Shown: piece by piece, positions 28,101-36,277 of the stretch | Numbering within the stretch: position 1 is the first letter of the stretch | Layout: the number at the start of each line of letters is the position of its first letter | DNA from: Streptococcus sp. 29887 | Lineage (GTDB): Bacteria; Bacillota; Bacilli; Lactobacillales; Streptococcaceae | DNA: 64,000 nt | Direction of reading: 5' to 3' | Assembly (NCBI RefSeq): GCF_032595075.1 | Contig: NZ_CP118735.1 | Span: forward strand, 1,516,001 to 1,580,000 | Position numbers and translations under genes: made by a program | Notes under the pieces: model-generated | Told to the model about the DNA's origin: nothing | What the model saw: the letters and a program-made list of their open reading frames with translations, nothing else | The model's database searches: none

Positions 28101-28427
28101 TCGACGTACCCAGTCGGCACATTCTCTAGCAAGAGATTTTTGGGTCAGCTCATTCATCAATTTGAGCTCGTACTCAGCTCCAAATATAGATGATTCTCGC
28201 TGTTTCTTTGGTATGGTGTATTCGCGGTACTCTTTCGCAACTTCATTGGTCGTGAAGGTTGGACTTGTAAAAATAAATTGCAGCTCTTCAATTTGCTCGA
28301 GCTCTTCTTTTAAAGACTGATAAGCAAACATGGAAAAAGTTGCTGCAGCCATTTTTACTTTACTGCCTTTTCCTAAATGTTCTTTTAACTGATCTCCTAA
28401 GAGAACCAGTCGGTTATCAATTTCCAT
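25191..28427 (-). CDS. Large SNF2/DEAH-type helicase, PLD-helicase family
   Basis: A 1078-aa superfamily 2 helicase. Walker A DSVGLGKT is at residues 268-275 and DESH at 357-360. Motif III LMLSATPVNNR and motif VI QRFGRVDRIGSQN follow; the core is complete. The first 150 residues resemble the phospholipase D-like part of this family, but no HxK(x4)D catalytic motif is visible, so nuclease activity there is doubtful. The ATG at 28427 follows AAGGAGATTTT; an in-frame ATG farther up lies in the promoter region. With DUF4391 it forms a two-gene unit that looks like a defence or DNA-repair module. Function is inferred. Confidence 0.8.
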   Translation of the reverse strand: MEIDNRLVLLGDQLKEHLGKGSKVKMAAATFSMFAYQSLKEELEQIEELQFIFTSPTFTTNEVAKEYREYTIPKKQRESSIFGAEYELKLMNELTQKSLARECADWVRRKAQFKSVNVHEEIDNGIRIDNGQIIAVDKLKNFDRKELGYENSLFKSSRNLYTEPQSLTYLRNFEDYWENDEYFRDVTEEVLENLTLAHKEHSPEFLYYVMLYNIFSEFLEDVNQDQLPNEHVQYKETKIWNLLYDFQKDAVKSLISKLERYNGCILADSVGLGKTFTALAVMTYYAYRGKRILVLCPKKLEHNWNMYRHDYVNNPIYDRYLQYDVLYHTDLSRDKGISNGIDLALNRWDTYDLVVIDESHNFRNGGSSDAEIEEGRENRYSRLMNRIIKSGVPTKVLMLSATPVNNRFNDLKNQIALAYEGDATQFDAKLDTKSSINDIFRMAQAAYNQWAELPAESRTTAALLDRLDFDFFKVLDSVTIARSRKHIRQFYDRNAIGDFPERLAPKNFYPDLTVNRRDITYERIYALLDQLQLTIYQPSLFIHPSKRSRYEKAEGQGLTQLGRETGIKKLMMINLLKRLESSIEAFRYTLIEVVKAYVDKTILSIEEFEVAGGEGNVQLQELAEDDFDVEDSNTDFFVGKKFPIKLADMDYLSWKRDLQADQTVLRELENLVNLITPQEDQKLQTLFNLIDDKLAQPINPDNKKVIIFSAFATTTDYLYKNISHYLLDKYGLHTAQISGTKGFSTTLPLKNKDLNTLLTYFSPRSKQKDLLYPDDHREIDVLIATDVISEGQNLQDADTMINYDIHWNPVRIVQRFGRVDRIGSQNKYIQLVNFWPNIALDTYIDLKARVESRMKISVLTSTADDNVLTNEEIEDNNYRKKQLERLQTEVVDLEDMNEGISIMDLGLEDYRMDLLSYLAKHPELEAMPKGLQAVVQAGQGQPAGAIFLLKNIAHQTHLSKKNRLHPYYLVYISDQGETVYSIADTKALLEHLRMITKGKNQPEKDLVATYNRATDDGAKMEHYSDLLQRSLENLVESDEETFNESLFTSDTIDFMDSGVDGSDDFELMAFFAVLKGED

Positions 28428-28458
28428 AAAATCTCCTTCAAATGTTGATTCCAGATGT

Positions 28459-28464
28459 AGTATA
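28459..28464 (-). promoter_or_regulatory. -10 box of the helicase-DUF4391 unit
   Basis: Minus-strand extended -10 TGGTATACT about 32 bp before the helicase start. No good -35 is visible. Confidence 0.5.
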
Positions 28465-28484
28465 CCATCTTTAGACAAGGATTT

Positions 28485-29096
28485 CTAGCTCTCCATCCTC
28501 CTCACCATCTCCTCCATATCATAGTCAAAAAGCAGGTTATGGCAGTCCGTAAAAAGCTGGCGACGCTTGTCATCATCCACCACCGCAACATCCACTCCCC
28601 TATCGTCATAGCAATGATAAATGACCTTTTCCTTACTGGATAGGAAGAATACAGAAGATGAAAGGTAGTGAAAACCACCATGGTCGGCCTTGATGATCTC
28701 CCACAAAAGAGCTTTCAAATCTTGGTCAGCGACTGGGAAAAGATAGCGTTCAAAGACCAGCACTTCTCCCGTCCAGTCCTCCACTTCTATCAGCTCAGGC
28801 TCAGGACACTTGTTAAAGTTAAATTTCGATGTAAAATGCCAGAGGTAGCTGGCTATATCCCTTTCTTCCTCTTGAAGAAGAGAGAGAACCACATAGTCGT
28901 ATCCTGAACTAGCCCGCTCCAAAAGCTCAACCGCACGCGCATAAGCTCGGTCCAGATAAACTTTCTTAGGAAGGGTTTCAGCCTCCTCTGCAGGACCAAC
29001 TTCAAATTTCAAAGCGAGCGGGGTTGCATAGAAAAATGGACCTACCAATTGGTGTTCGCCAAATTGAAAATCTCTTAGCCAATCCATTAGTTTCAT
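28485..29096 (-). CDS. DUF3885 domain protein
   Basis: A 203-aa soluble acidic protein that resembles DUF3885 proteins: DRAYARAVELLERA in the middle and ending with a short-message segment VIYHCYDDRGVDVAV. Function is unknown; immunity-like roles have been suggested for similar small families but nothing here supports that directly. The ATG at 29096 follows AAAGGAGAATATCT. It is 57 nt upstream of the helicase start and may belong to the same transcription unit or stand alone. Confidence 0.65.
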   Translation of the reverse strand: MKLMDWLRDFQFGEHQLVGPFFYATPLALKFEVGPAEEAETLPKKVYLDRAYARAVELLERASSGYDYVVLSLLQEEERDIASYLWHFTSKFNFNKCPEPELIEVEDWTGEVLVFERYLFPVADQDLKALLWEIIKADHGGFHYLSSSVFFLSSKEKVIYHCYDDRGVDVAVVDDDKRRQLFTDCHNLLFDYDMEEMVRRMES

Positions 29097-29209
29097 AGAT
29101 ATTCTCCTTTTATACTTTTGTATCATTATATCACGCTTAACAAAATTCTGTCTAGTTTTCCATAGGAAAATATGATAGACTAGTACTAAACACAAACTAG
29201 GAGAAAAAT

Positions 29210-30085
29210 ATGAAAACAGCATTCATTTCAGAAAAAGCCAAATCACGCTTTAACCTCAATTTTATCCTATCGCCTATCGTGGGCATTATCTTGATGATTC
29301 TAGCGGAAATTATCGGCTATATAGTCATAATGACCTTATTTTTCAACTACATCTACGATCCATTTATATCACTAAGTTTGGAATTATTTTCCTTTGCCTT
29401 TATCAGCCTCGCTGTTATCCTCTGGGCTAGATTTGTTGAAAAGAGCTCCTGGTCTGGACTGGGCATGATAAAAAAAGGAGCCTTCAAAGACTTCATACTT
29501 GGTTGGGGAATTGGTGCAGCCATGTTAACAGCCTGCGTTTTGCTCATGTGGGCCTTTGGTGTCGTGCAGTTTACTAGCTTCCATGTTTCGCCCGCCTTTC
29601 TGGGGGAATTTCTCATTCTGGTCTTGGCCTGGTCCGTTCAGGGAACGACCGAAGAATTACTCACTCGGGGCTGGATGTTTTCTTCCCTAGCTACCAAGCA
29701 CAATATCCCTGTCGGTATCCTTATTTCTTCCCTCTTCTTCACCTTTCTCCACTTGGGAAATAATGCTATCTCCCTCATTCCTATCCTAGACCTGACCCTC
29801 TTTGCCATTCTGGCCTGTCTGGTCATGTTGAAAACAGGCAATCTCTGGGTGATTGGTGGTATCCATGCCGCATGGAATTGTTTCCAAGGAAATGTCTTCG
29901 CCTTTCCAGTGAGCGGTAACCAGGCTGGTCAAGCCTTTATTGCAGTAGAAACCTCTGGCCCAGACTGGTTGTCAGGCGGTGCTTTCGGTGTGGAAGGATC
30001 CGTTATCAGCCTCATCGTCCAAGGTCTTGTCATCGCCTGGTTGGTTTACGACCTCTACTTTAAAAATAAAAATACAGCTCAATAA
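29210..30085 (+). CDS. CPBP family intramembrane protease
   Basis: A 291-aa integral membrane protein of the CPBP/CAAX-protease type. The conserved motifs are present: EELLTRG (EExxxR) near residue 148 and FFTFLH (FxxxH) near 182. A third conserved part, HAAWN, lies near 220. Such proteins cleave membrane substrates or give bacteriocin self-immunity; the role here is unknown. The ATG at 29210 follows CTAGGAGAAAAAT. It is monocistronic, between divergent DUF3885 and convergent DUF975 genes. Confidence 0.85.
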   Translation: MKTAFISEKAKSRFNLNFILSPIVGIILMILAEIIGYIVIMTLFFNYIYDPFISLSLELFSFAFISLAVILWARFVEKSSWSGLGMIKKGAFKDFILGWGIGAAMLTACVLLMWAFGVVQFTSFHVSPAFLGEFLILVLAWSVQGTTEELLTRGWMFSSLATKHNIPVGILISSLFFTFLHLGNNAISLIPILDLTLFAILACLVMLKTGNLWVIGGIHAAWNCFQGNVFAFPVSGNQAGQAFIAVETSGPDWLSGGAFGVEGSVISLIVQGLVIAWLVYDLYFKNKNTAQ

Positions 30086-30088
30086 TGA

Positions 30089-30130
30089 AGAAAGACTGTC
30101 GGCTATTCACTAGCTGACAGTCTTTCTTTT
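30089..30130. terminator. Bidirectional terminator between CPBP and DUF975 genes
   Basis: AGAAAGACTGTC / GACAGTCTTTCT stem followed by TTTT. The stop codon of the minus-strand gene lies in the loop. Confidence 0.85.
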
Positions 30131-30936
30131 AAATCCTGATAAAAAATAGCTCTGCTGATTTGATAGTAAGGTCTGACATAAAAAGATAGAAGGTTGAGGG
30201 TCAGGCATTCACTGATAAACCAGACAAAAAATGCCAAGTCCAAACAGAAAGCTTTCCAATAAGCTCCCTTCATCAATAGCTGACTTTCTTGAAAAACAGC
30301 TCTAGGCTGATGGTAGCGGTCCTCTGCTAGTTGATCATATAAAACAAATACGGTCTGGGAGAAGCGATAATGGATAAAGAAATAGATTAGACTTCCAAGG
30401 ACCAGAAGAATGAAGCCTGTCTGTAAGAATTGGCTTGGATGATAAAGTGCCAGCTCTGCCATTGCCCCAGGTGATAAAATCATCAAACTATGTAAAACCA
30501 AGCCGACGATGAGATGGCCAATACCTATGCCCAGCGGTAACCCCGCTAGAAAATCAATCGAGTAATGGAAAATCAGGGTGATTAAAACTGGTTTTGTCCA
30601 CTCCTTTCTAGAAAGGGACAGGCTCCCCTTTAAACTGAGCTTGTCCACTTGCCCTTTGAGAAAGTCTATTAGCTGAAAGCTTGCTAGACCAAAGAGAATG
30701 TGTATGATAGCATTCAATATCGAGCTAGTGACCAGGGCCAGAGAGAGATGGGCTACCAAGCGTTCTACAACCAGACTGCTATCCTGCCTAAGCAGAAGAA
30801 AGCCTCTTAGAGCAGCAAGTAAGCCCACTACAAGATGACAAATAGACAATACAACTACAGGCGAAAAGGCGGCCGTCATGCCCTGGGTTGCCTCACGGAT
30901 CAGGGTAGCTTCTGCCATCTTCTCCTTCATCCACAT
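30103..30936 (-). CDS. DUF975 membrane protein, copy 1
   Basis: A 277-aa integral membrane protein with about six hydrophobic segments. The DUF975 C-terminal pattern is visible: LLMKGAYWKAFCLDLAFF, then YVRPYYQISRAIFYQDL. Function is unknown. Several ATGs follow the ribosome site (GAGGAGGG ATG ATG ATG); the third was chosen for spacing, and any of the three is possible. It follows a homologous gene on the same strand. Confidence 0.75.
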   Translation of the reverse strand: MWMKEKMAEATLIREATQGMTAAFSPVVVLSICHLVVGLLAALRGFLLLRQDSSLVVERLVAHLSLALVTSSILNAIIHILFGLASFQLIDFLKGQVDKLSLKGSLSLSRKEWTKPVLITLIFHYSIDFLAGLPLGIGIGHLIVGLVLHSLMILSPGAMAELALYHPSQFLQTGFILLVLGSLIYFFIHYRFSQTVFVLYDQLAEDRYHQPRAVFQESQLLMKGAYWKAFCLDLAFFVWFISECLTLNLLSFYVRPYYQISRAIFYQDLKERLSASE

Positions 30937-30998
30937 CATCATCCCTCCTCTCAACTCTCTACTTGTTAACTCAACTATTCACTCTACTAAAGTAAAAG

Positions 30999-31892
30999 CT
31001 AAACTACCGACGATGACATAAACCGATTGCTTTCTGAGAAAAGACTTTTAAAGACAAGAGGATTTTTTGCCTTCAAGTCCTCATAAAACAAGACCCTACA
31101 GGTCCAATAATATGGATAAACATGGAAAGCTAGCAATCCCAAAGTCATGAAAATACCGATAAACCAGCCCAGGAAAGACAGGTCTAGCAAAAACAAACGC
31201 CATCTATTTCCTTTCATCAATTGCCAACTCTGTCTGAATAAGACCAAAGGTGAGGAGTAGGTCCCAATTTCCACATGGTCATAGAGTAGAAATTCGACCA
31301 GACTAAAACTATAGCCAATAAAACTGGTCACTAAGCCACCTATGATGAGCAAGGCTAGCCCTAATTGCATACTACTAGAATGAAACAAAGCACCGATGTC
31401 TGGTAGTAGTCCAAAATAGATAGCTCCTAAAGCTCCCTCATCTAACAGCGCCCAAGTAATCAAGCTGGTTCCAATCAAAATCGGTAGACTGCACACAAAG
31501 AGCAAGGCTCTTCGAATGACAACCGTTAAAACCAGCGGGAAGATATTCTTCTCATCCAGTCGGTTAAAACAATCCATGAAAGTCAAACGGCAACCTTCTT
31601 TTCGAACAACTCGTATGAGCTGAAAACAAGCGGTGATTATCAGACATTCTATAGCCAGATTTAAAAATATGCTTGGTGGAGATAGGTGGATTTGAAAGCT
31701 ACGAACACTTCCAAATTCCTCAACCGTTTTGTTAAAAATAGGGATACCAGCCCAACCATAAGCAACCTTCAAGTAAGATGTAACCAGAGTAGAGAGGAAA
31801 GAAATCAAAATGGGGGGCATAAACAAGAAAATCATCCCATCTGTTGTACTTCTAATATCTCTTGCTTTCGCACGAATATCACTATTTAGCAT
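30999..31892 (-). CDS. DUF975 membrane protein, copy 2
   Basis: A 297-aa multi-span membrane protein homologous to the gene that follows it. Shared signatures are LMKGNRWRLFLLDLSFLGWF and YPYYWTCRVLFYEDL. It starts at the ATG at 31892 after GAAAGGGG. The two copies are 62 nt apart and probably cotranscribed. No function is assigned to the family. Confidence 0.8.
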   Translation of the reverse strand: MLNSDIRAKARDIRSTTDGMIFLFMPPILISFLSTLVTSYLKVAYGWAGIPIFNKTVEEFGSVRSFQIHLSPPSIFLNLAIECLIITACFQLIRVVRKEGCRLTFMDCFNRLDEKNIFPLVLTVVIRRALLFVCSLPILIGTSLITWALLDEGALGAIYFGLLPDIGALFHSSSMQLGLALLIIGGLVTSFIGYSFSLVEFLLYDHVEIGTYSSPLVLFRQSWQLMKGNRWRLFLLDLSFLGWFIGIFMTLGLLAFHVYPYYWTCRVLFYEDLKAKNPLVFKSLFSESNRFMSSSVV

Positions 31893-32044
31893 AGATTACC
31901 CCTTTCGTTTAGCCTTCGGGTCTAAGACCATCAAGGAAAAATCTCCTTGAGTTGATACCTACTATTGATAAACTAGCTCTCAATTGTATATATTATACTA
32001 TTTTGTACAAGAAATTTCTATAAATTCTATAAAAAAATTGCAAA

Positions 32045-32070
32045 AAATCCTAGTCTGAAAACTAGGATTT
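32045..32070 (-). terminator. Terminator of the DUF2087 gene
   Basis: Minus-strand stem AAATCCTAGT / ACTAGGATTT followed by TTTTTT. A sister hairpin lies on the other side of the gene at 32390-32415. Confidence 0.8.
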
Positions 32071-32109
32071 GATAAAATCAGATTACCAGCCTTTCTCTAC
32101 TCGATGACA

Positions 32110-32376
32110 TCAGTTCTCTTCTTCTATTCTGTATTCCAAACCATACTGGTCACGCGATAGGTAGCCATAATCTACCAAGTAACGTCTTAAAATAGCATAA
32201 TCATCATAGATCTCAGCTAGAAAGGCATTGACATCTTTTTCTGTAAATGTCGAGCCCTTCTTAGCCAATTCCTCCTGCAAGTAGGCAAACAAGACCTGCT
32301 TACTTTTTAATTTCTTCGGAATGACAAGCAACTTCCCATCTCGGAAAAATTTTTCTTGAATACCTTGAGTGTTCAT
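32110..32376 (-). CDS. DUF2087 domain protein
   Basis: An 88-aa protein covering one DUF2087 domain. The signature is FTEKDVNAFLAEIYDDYAI followed by LRRYLVDYGYLSRD. In other bacteria this small helical domain is often fused to HTH regulators; here it stands alone, so a regulatory role is a guess. The ATG at 32376 follows GGGAGGGAAGT. The ribosome site begins right after a terminator-like hairpin. Confidence 0.8.
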   Translation of the reverse strand: MNTQGIQEKFFRDGKLLVIPKKLKSKQVLFAYLQEELAKKGSTFTEKDVNAFLAEIYDDYAILRRYLVDYGYLSRDQYGLEYRIEEEN

Positions 32377-32389
32377 ACTTCCCTCCCAA

Positions 32390-32415
32390 AAATCCTAGCC
32401 CGCAGACTAGGATTT
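32390..32415 (-). terminator. Terminator-like hairpin before the DUF2087 gene
   Basis: Minus-strand stem AAATCCTAG / CTAGGATTT followed by TTTTT, then directly GGGAGGG of the next gene. It probably ends pheT transcripts. A TATACT at 32423-32418 just upstream could start a transcript within or before the hairpin. Confidence 0.65.
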
Positions 32416-32421
32416 GTAGTA

Positions 32422-32691
32422 TAGTCTTTCAGTTTGCTTTTGTACTAGCTCCAAAGGTTTGGGAAACCTTTGGAGGTCGGAAATAGAGCGAATAAAGTTC
32501 GCATCACAAGCTGCAGATAGCTTGCACAGACCAACCGTCTGTGTAAGGCTAGAAATATTACTTGCGATAGCAAGTCACAGCTGTCGAGTACGGCAAAGCG
32601 AGTTCAAATAATCTGAAATTATTTGAAGTTGGAGATAAGGAAACGGAGTTTCCTCATACGTCGAAGTAATAAAAGATAAAATGAAAGACTA
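32422..32691. repeat. 270-bp hairpin-array element with terminal inverted repeats
   Basis: This fills the pheT 3' gap. Its ends are a perfect 10-bp inverted pair (TAGTCTTTCA ... TGAAAGACTA). Inside are at least seven short palindromes in a row, for example CCAAAGGTTT-ggg-AAACCTTTGG, GCGAA-taaa-TTCGC, ACTTGC-gata-GCAAGT, TCAAATAAT-ctga-ATTATTTGA and GGAAAC-gga-GTTTCC. No coding frame is seen. It looks like a non-autonomous repeat of the streptococcal intergenic kind. Confidence 0.75.
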
Positions 32692-32695
32692 AAGT

Positions 32696-35095
32696 TTAAC
32701 GAATTTCAGCTCCAAGTGTTTCGAGCGACTTACTGATTTTCTCCATGTACTTAGCCACTTCCTCATCCGTCAGGCTGTCCGCAGGATTTTGGAAGGTCAG
32801 GTTATAAGCCATAGACTTCTTGCCAGCCTCAATATTGCTGCCAGCATAGACGTCAAAGAGGGTCACCTTGGTCAAGCGTTTCACGCCAGCACCAGCAATC
32901 GCATCCAGGACATCCTGATGTTTGACATCACTGCTCAAGAGCAGGGCAATATCACGGCTAACTGCTGGGAATTTAGAGATTTCGGTAAATGGCTGAGCAG
33001 GCTGGAGGGCTTCTTCAATCGCATTCAGATTGATTTCAGCCACATAGGTCTCAGGAATACCGTAGTCCTTAGCCGTTTGAGGATGTACCTGACCGACAAA
33101 GCCGATTACCTCCCCATTCAAATGAATTTCAGCTGTACGACCTGGGTGCAAGGCAGCAATCTCACTAGTCGCTACAAAGTCAACTGCCAACTTGTAATGA
33201 GCAAAGATAGCTTCCAAAATCCCTTTGGCATGGAAGAAATCAACAGGCACAGCTGGTGTCTGGAAGTCTTTCTCAGCTACCAAGCCAGTCAAGACAAGGG
33301 CAAATTTATTGATTTCTTGTGGCAAGTCTTCTTTTGGATTGCCAGACTGTTCAAAGATTTTACCGATTTCGTAGAGGGCCAAGTTCTTATTCTTACGAGC
33401 CACGTTGTAGGCTACTGTTTCCAGCATACCAGACACCATGTTCTGACGGAGGGCAGAGCGGTCAACAGTCATTGGCCACATTAGTTCAGTGACTGTGGTT
33501 GGACGAGCCGCAAACTCCACAGCCTTTTCAGGCTTTGTCAAAGCATAGGAAATGATTTCTGTCAGACCTGCACCTTCTGCCAGGCTACGAACTTGGCGAC
33601 GGATGCTCTGGGTCAGGGTCAACTCACCTGCTGTTCCGTCCTCTTTCGGAAGAGTGGTCGGTAGATTATTGTAACCATAAATACGAGCGATTTCCTCTAC
33701 CAAGTCCGCTGGAATGCGAATGTCCCAACGGCGACGCGGTACTGCGACTGTAAACTGACTTGCATCGCCAGTTGTTTCCATACCTAAACGACGGAAAATG
33801 TCTGCGATTTGAGCATAGTCGAGGTTGGTCCCGAGCGAGCGGTTAACGTAATCAATGGTTGCTGTGACTGGGACGTCCGAAGTGTCCACGCTGCCCGCAG
33901 AAACGATACCAGACAAGACCTGACCGCCAGCCAGCTCTGCAATCATAGCAGCCGCTGTGTCCATAGCCTCCGTCAAGGTCGCTACGTTGATGCCTTTTTC
34001 AAAGCGAGAAGAGGACTCAGACCGAAGGTTGAGGCGACCTGAGGTCTTGCGGATAGACTTGCCGTCAAAAAGGGCAGCTTCCAGCACGACGGTCTTAGAG
34101 CTATTGTCGATTTCTGTATTGGCACCACCCATAACACCACCGAGGGCAACTGCCTTGTCCGCAACGGAAATGACAATGTCATCAGCAATCAAGTCACGTT
34201 CTTCGCCGTCAAGAGTTACCAAGTTCTCACCCTCTTTTGCCTGACGAGCCACGATTTTCTTGCCGTCAAACTTGTCAAAGTCAAAGGCGTGCATTGGCTG
34301 ACCGAAGTAAAGCAAGATGTAGTTGGTAATGTCCACCACGTTATTAAGCGGACGGATACCTGCGTTCATGAGCAGATTTTGCAACCACTGTGGACTTGGT
34401 GCGATAGTCACATTTTCAATAACACGGGCCGTGTAGGCAGTCACCTTGTCCGACTCGATAGCCACTTCAATCACATCGCTGGCTTTTTTATCGCTTTCTT
34501 CCAAGACAACAGGCTTGAAGTTGACCTTGCTGTCATAGATAGCTGCCACTTCGTGAGCCACGCCACGCATAGAAAGGGCGTCAGCACGGTTTGGCGTGAT
34601 GGACAGCTCGATAATCTCGTCGTCCAGGTCCAGGTATGAAAAGATTGGCTCACCCACGACTGCATCTTCTGGCAGGTGGTAGATACCGTCCGCATAGACC
34701 TTTGGCACCACAGAGTCGGACACGCCGATTTCGCTCAATGAGCAGAGCATACCCAAAGACTCAACGCCGCGAATTTTGCCTTTCTTGATCTTGTAGTTTC
34801 CAGCGATACGAGCTCCTGGCAGAGCGACGATCACCTTGATGCCAGGCTTGACATTCGGAGCACCGCAAACGATTTGCGTGATTTCCTCACCCACATTGAC
34901 CTGACAGATATTGAGGTGGGTATCTGGAATTGGCTCAGCAGACACAACCTGACCGACAACCAACTTAGAAAGGCCAGCACTCTTTTGCTCAACACCTTCT
35001 ACTTCAATTCCTGTTGTTGACATTTTTTCAGACAAGTCATGACTTGTCGCATCAAAGTCAACTAGTTCTTTTAACCATTTGTAACTTACTAACAT
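32696..35095 (-). CDS. pheT: Phenylalanyl-tRNA synthetase beta subunit
   Basis: Large subunit of the tetrameric (alpha2beta2) enzyme that charges tRNA-Phe; it carries the editing site and tRNA contacts. It is 799 aa, normal for the long bacterial form. Visible parts are an N-terminal tRNA-binding fold ([20 protein letters not shown]), the B3/B4 editing region, and a C-terminal anticodon-binding FDX domain ([12 protein letters not shown] near 710). It starts 1 nt after the acetyltransferase gene and is separated from pheS by that gene and a repeat array. Confidence 0.97.
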   Translation of the reverse strand: MLVSYKWLKELVDFDATSHDLSEKMSTTGIEVEGVEQKSAGLSKLVVGQVVSAEPIPDTHLNICQVNVGEEITQIVCGAPNVKPGIKVIVALPGARIAGNYKIKKGKIRGVESLGMLCSLSEIGVSDSVVPKVYADGIYHLPEDAVVGEPIFSYLDLDDEIIELSITPNRADALSMRGVAHEVAAIYDSKVNFKPVVLEESDKKASDVIEVAIESDKVTAYTARVIENVTIAPSPQWLQNLLMNAGIRPLNNVVDITNYILLYFGQPMHAFDFDKFDGKKIVARQAKEGENLVTLDGEERDLIADDIVISVADKAVALGGVMGGANTEIDNSSKTVVLEAALFDGKSIRKTSGRLNLRSESSSRFEKGINVATLTEAMDTAAAMIAELAGGQVLSGIVSAGSVDTSDVPVTATIDYVNRSLGTNLDYAQIADIFRRLGMETTGDASQFTVAVPRRRWDIRIPADLVEEIARIYGYNNLPTTLPKEDGTAGELTLTQSIRRQVRSLAEGAGLTEIISYALTKPEKAVEFAARPTTVTELMWPMTVDRSALRQNMVSGMLETVAYNVARKNKNLALYEIGKIFEQSGNPKEDLPQEINKFALVLTGLVAEKDFQTPAVPVDFFHAKGILEAIFAHYKLAVDFVATSEIAALHPGRTAEIHLNGEVIGFVGQVHPQTAKDYGIPETYVAEINLNAIEEALQPAQPFTEISKFPAVSRDIALLLSSDVKHQDVLDAIAGAGVKRLTKVTLFDVYAGSNIEAGKKSMAYNLTFQNPADSLTDEEVAKYMEKISKSLETLGAEIR

Positions 35096-35096
35096 A

Positions 35097-35633
35097 TTAT
35101 CCTTTCTGGTGCAAAGGCCGTTTCAGTAGCCAATCCACATCTATCTTATCACCGACCGCAAATTCATGCTGGCCAAATTTTTCAAATCCATATTTTGTAT
35201 AGAATTGCTGAGCCTTGTAATTGTGTTCCCAAACTCCCAGCCAGACCCAGTCACAACTAGACTGCTCTGCTTTTTCCAAAGCAAATTCAAACAAGACCTT
35301 CCCAAGACCGCGACCTTGAAAAGCCTGCAAGAGATAGATACGCTGAATTTCAAAGGCATTGTCCAACTCCTGCTCCGTCTGGGCAGGACCTTGGTTGAGC
35401 TTGAGATAACCAGCCACCTGATCACCAATCCTCAGAAAATAATGCTGGCAATTTGGGTCCGACAACTCACGGGTCAAAACCTCCACGGAATAAGCCTCCT
35501 CGAAGAATGCTTCCAACTCCTCTGGATCATTGTCATGAGCAAAGGTTTCAGCAAAGGTCTGCTTGGCCAACTCCTGCAAAACGGAAACCTCTTCTAAACG
35601 TATAGGATCAATCTGAATCTCATTGCCTCTCAT
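35097..35633 (-). CDS. GNAT family N-acetyltransferase
   Basis: A 178-aa GNAT-fold enzyme with the acetyl-CoA motif [17 protein letters not shown] (Q-x-x-G-x-G) near residues 106-122 and [10 protein letters not shown] near the end. Substrate is unknown. Many streptococci carry such a gene between pheS and pheT. The ATG at 35633 was taken; a TTG at 35687 would extend the frame into the repeat array and was judged an artefact of it. No strong ribosome site is seen at either, so the true start is uncertain. It is coupled to pheT (1-nt gap). Confidence 0.8.
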   Translation of the reverse strand: MRGNEIQIDPIRLEEVSVLQELAKQTFAETFAHDNDPEELEAFFEEAYSVEVLTRELSDPNCQHYFLRIGDQVAGYLKLNQGPAQTEQELDNAFEIQRIYLLQAFQGRGLGKVLFEFALEKAEQSSCDWVWLGVWEHNYKAQQFYTKYGFEKFGQHEFAVGDKIDVDWLLKRPLHQKG

Positions 35634-35666
35634 TCTAACTGGGTTAAGTAAGCTGCTAGAGCGACT

Positions 35667-36240
35667 ACCTTTTCTCTCAATCAACAATCTACTAACTTTA
35701 TCGGATTACTAGTATTTCAAGCAAAACGATATTTTTTGCTTGAAAGCCTAGTAAGGTAGCTAGGAAAGTCGCAGAGCAGCGATTCCCACACCTTAAATAG
35801 TGCGAGATTACGACGCTCTAAGGTTAAAAACGACATTTTTTTCAACCTTGAACCTAGTAAAGGGAGTAGGCAGACCGCCATAGCGGCCACCTTTTCTCTC
35901 AATCAACAATCTACTAACTTTATCGGATTACGACGACTTTCAAGCAAAACGATATTTTTTGCTTGAAAGCCTAGTAAGGTAGCTAGGAAAGTCGCTTAAT
36001 GGCGATTTCCGTTCACCTACTCCAGCGGTGTTACGACGGTTCAAGGTTGAAAACAACATTTTTTTCAACCTTGAACCTAGTGAGGGGAGTAGGTAGACCG
36101 CCATAGCGGCTACCATTTCTCTCAACCAACAATCTACTAACCTTTATCAGATTACGACGGCTTTCAAGCAAAACGATATTTTTTGCTTGAAAGCCTAGTA
36201 AGGTAGCTAGGAAAGTCGCTTAATGGCGATTTCCGTCTAC
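35667..36240. repeat. 223-bp tandem repeat array between pheS and the acetyltransferase
   Basis: Two full units begin at 35715 and 35938, and a partial third begins at 36162 (spacing 223 and 224 bp). The tail of a further unit lies at 35667-35714. Each unit carries several hairpins: TTTCAAGCAAAA / TTTTGCTTGAAA (12 bp), CCTAG / CTAGG, GGAAAGTCGC / GGCGATTTCC, AAGGTTGAAAA / TTTCAACCTT and CCGC / GCGG. No real gene is seen; the short frames of 61 codons in it are repeat-derived. It takes up most of the 644-bp gap. Confidence 0.85.
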
Positions 36241-36277
36241 TTAAGAGCTGGCTTTGTCAGCCTTAAGTAGTGCTACG

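Noticed and set aside
35634..35687. Longer TTG start for the acetyltransferase gene
   Set aside because: The extra codons are repeat sequence and lack a family match.
35717..36125. Two 61-codon minus-strand frames in the tandem array
   Set aside because: They are the same repeat-derived frame twice, interrupted differently, with no ribosome site.
35667..36240. CRISPR array
   Set aside because: Repeat units are 223 bp with no short spacers and there are no cas genes; it is a tandem intergenic repeat.
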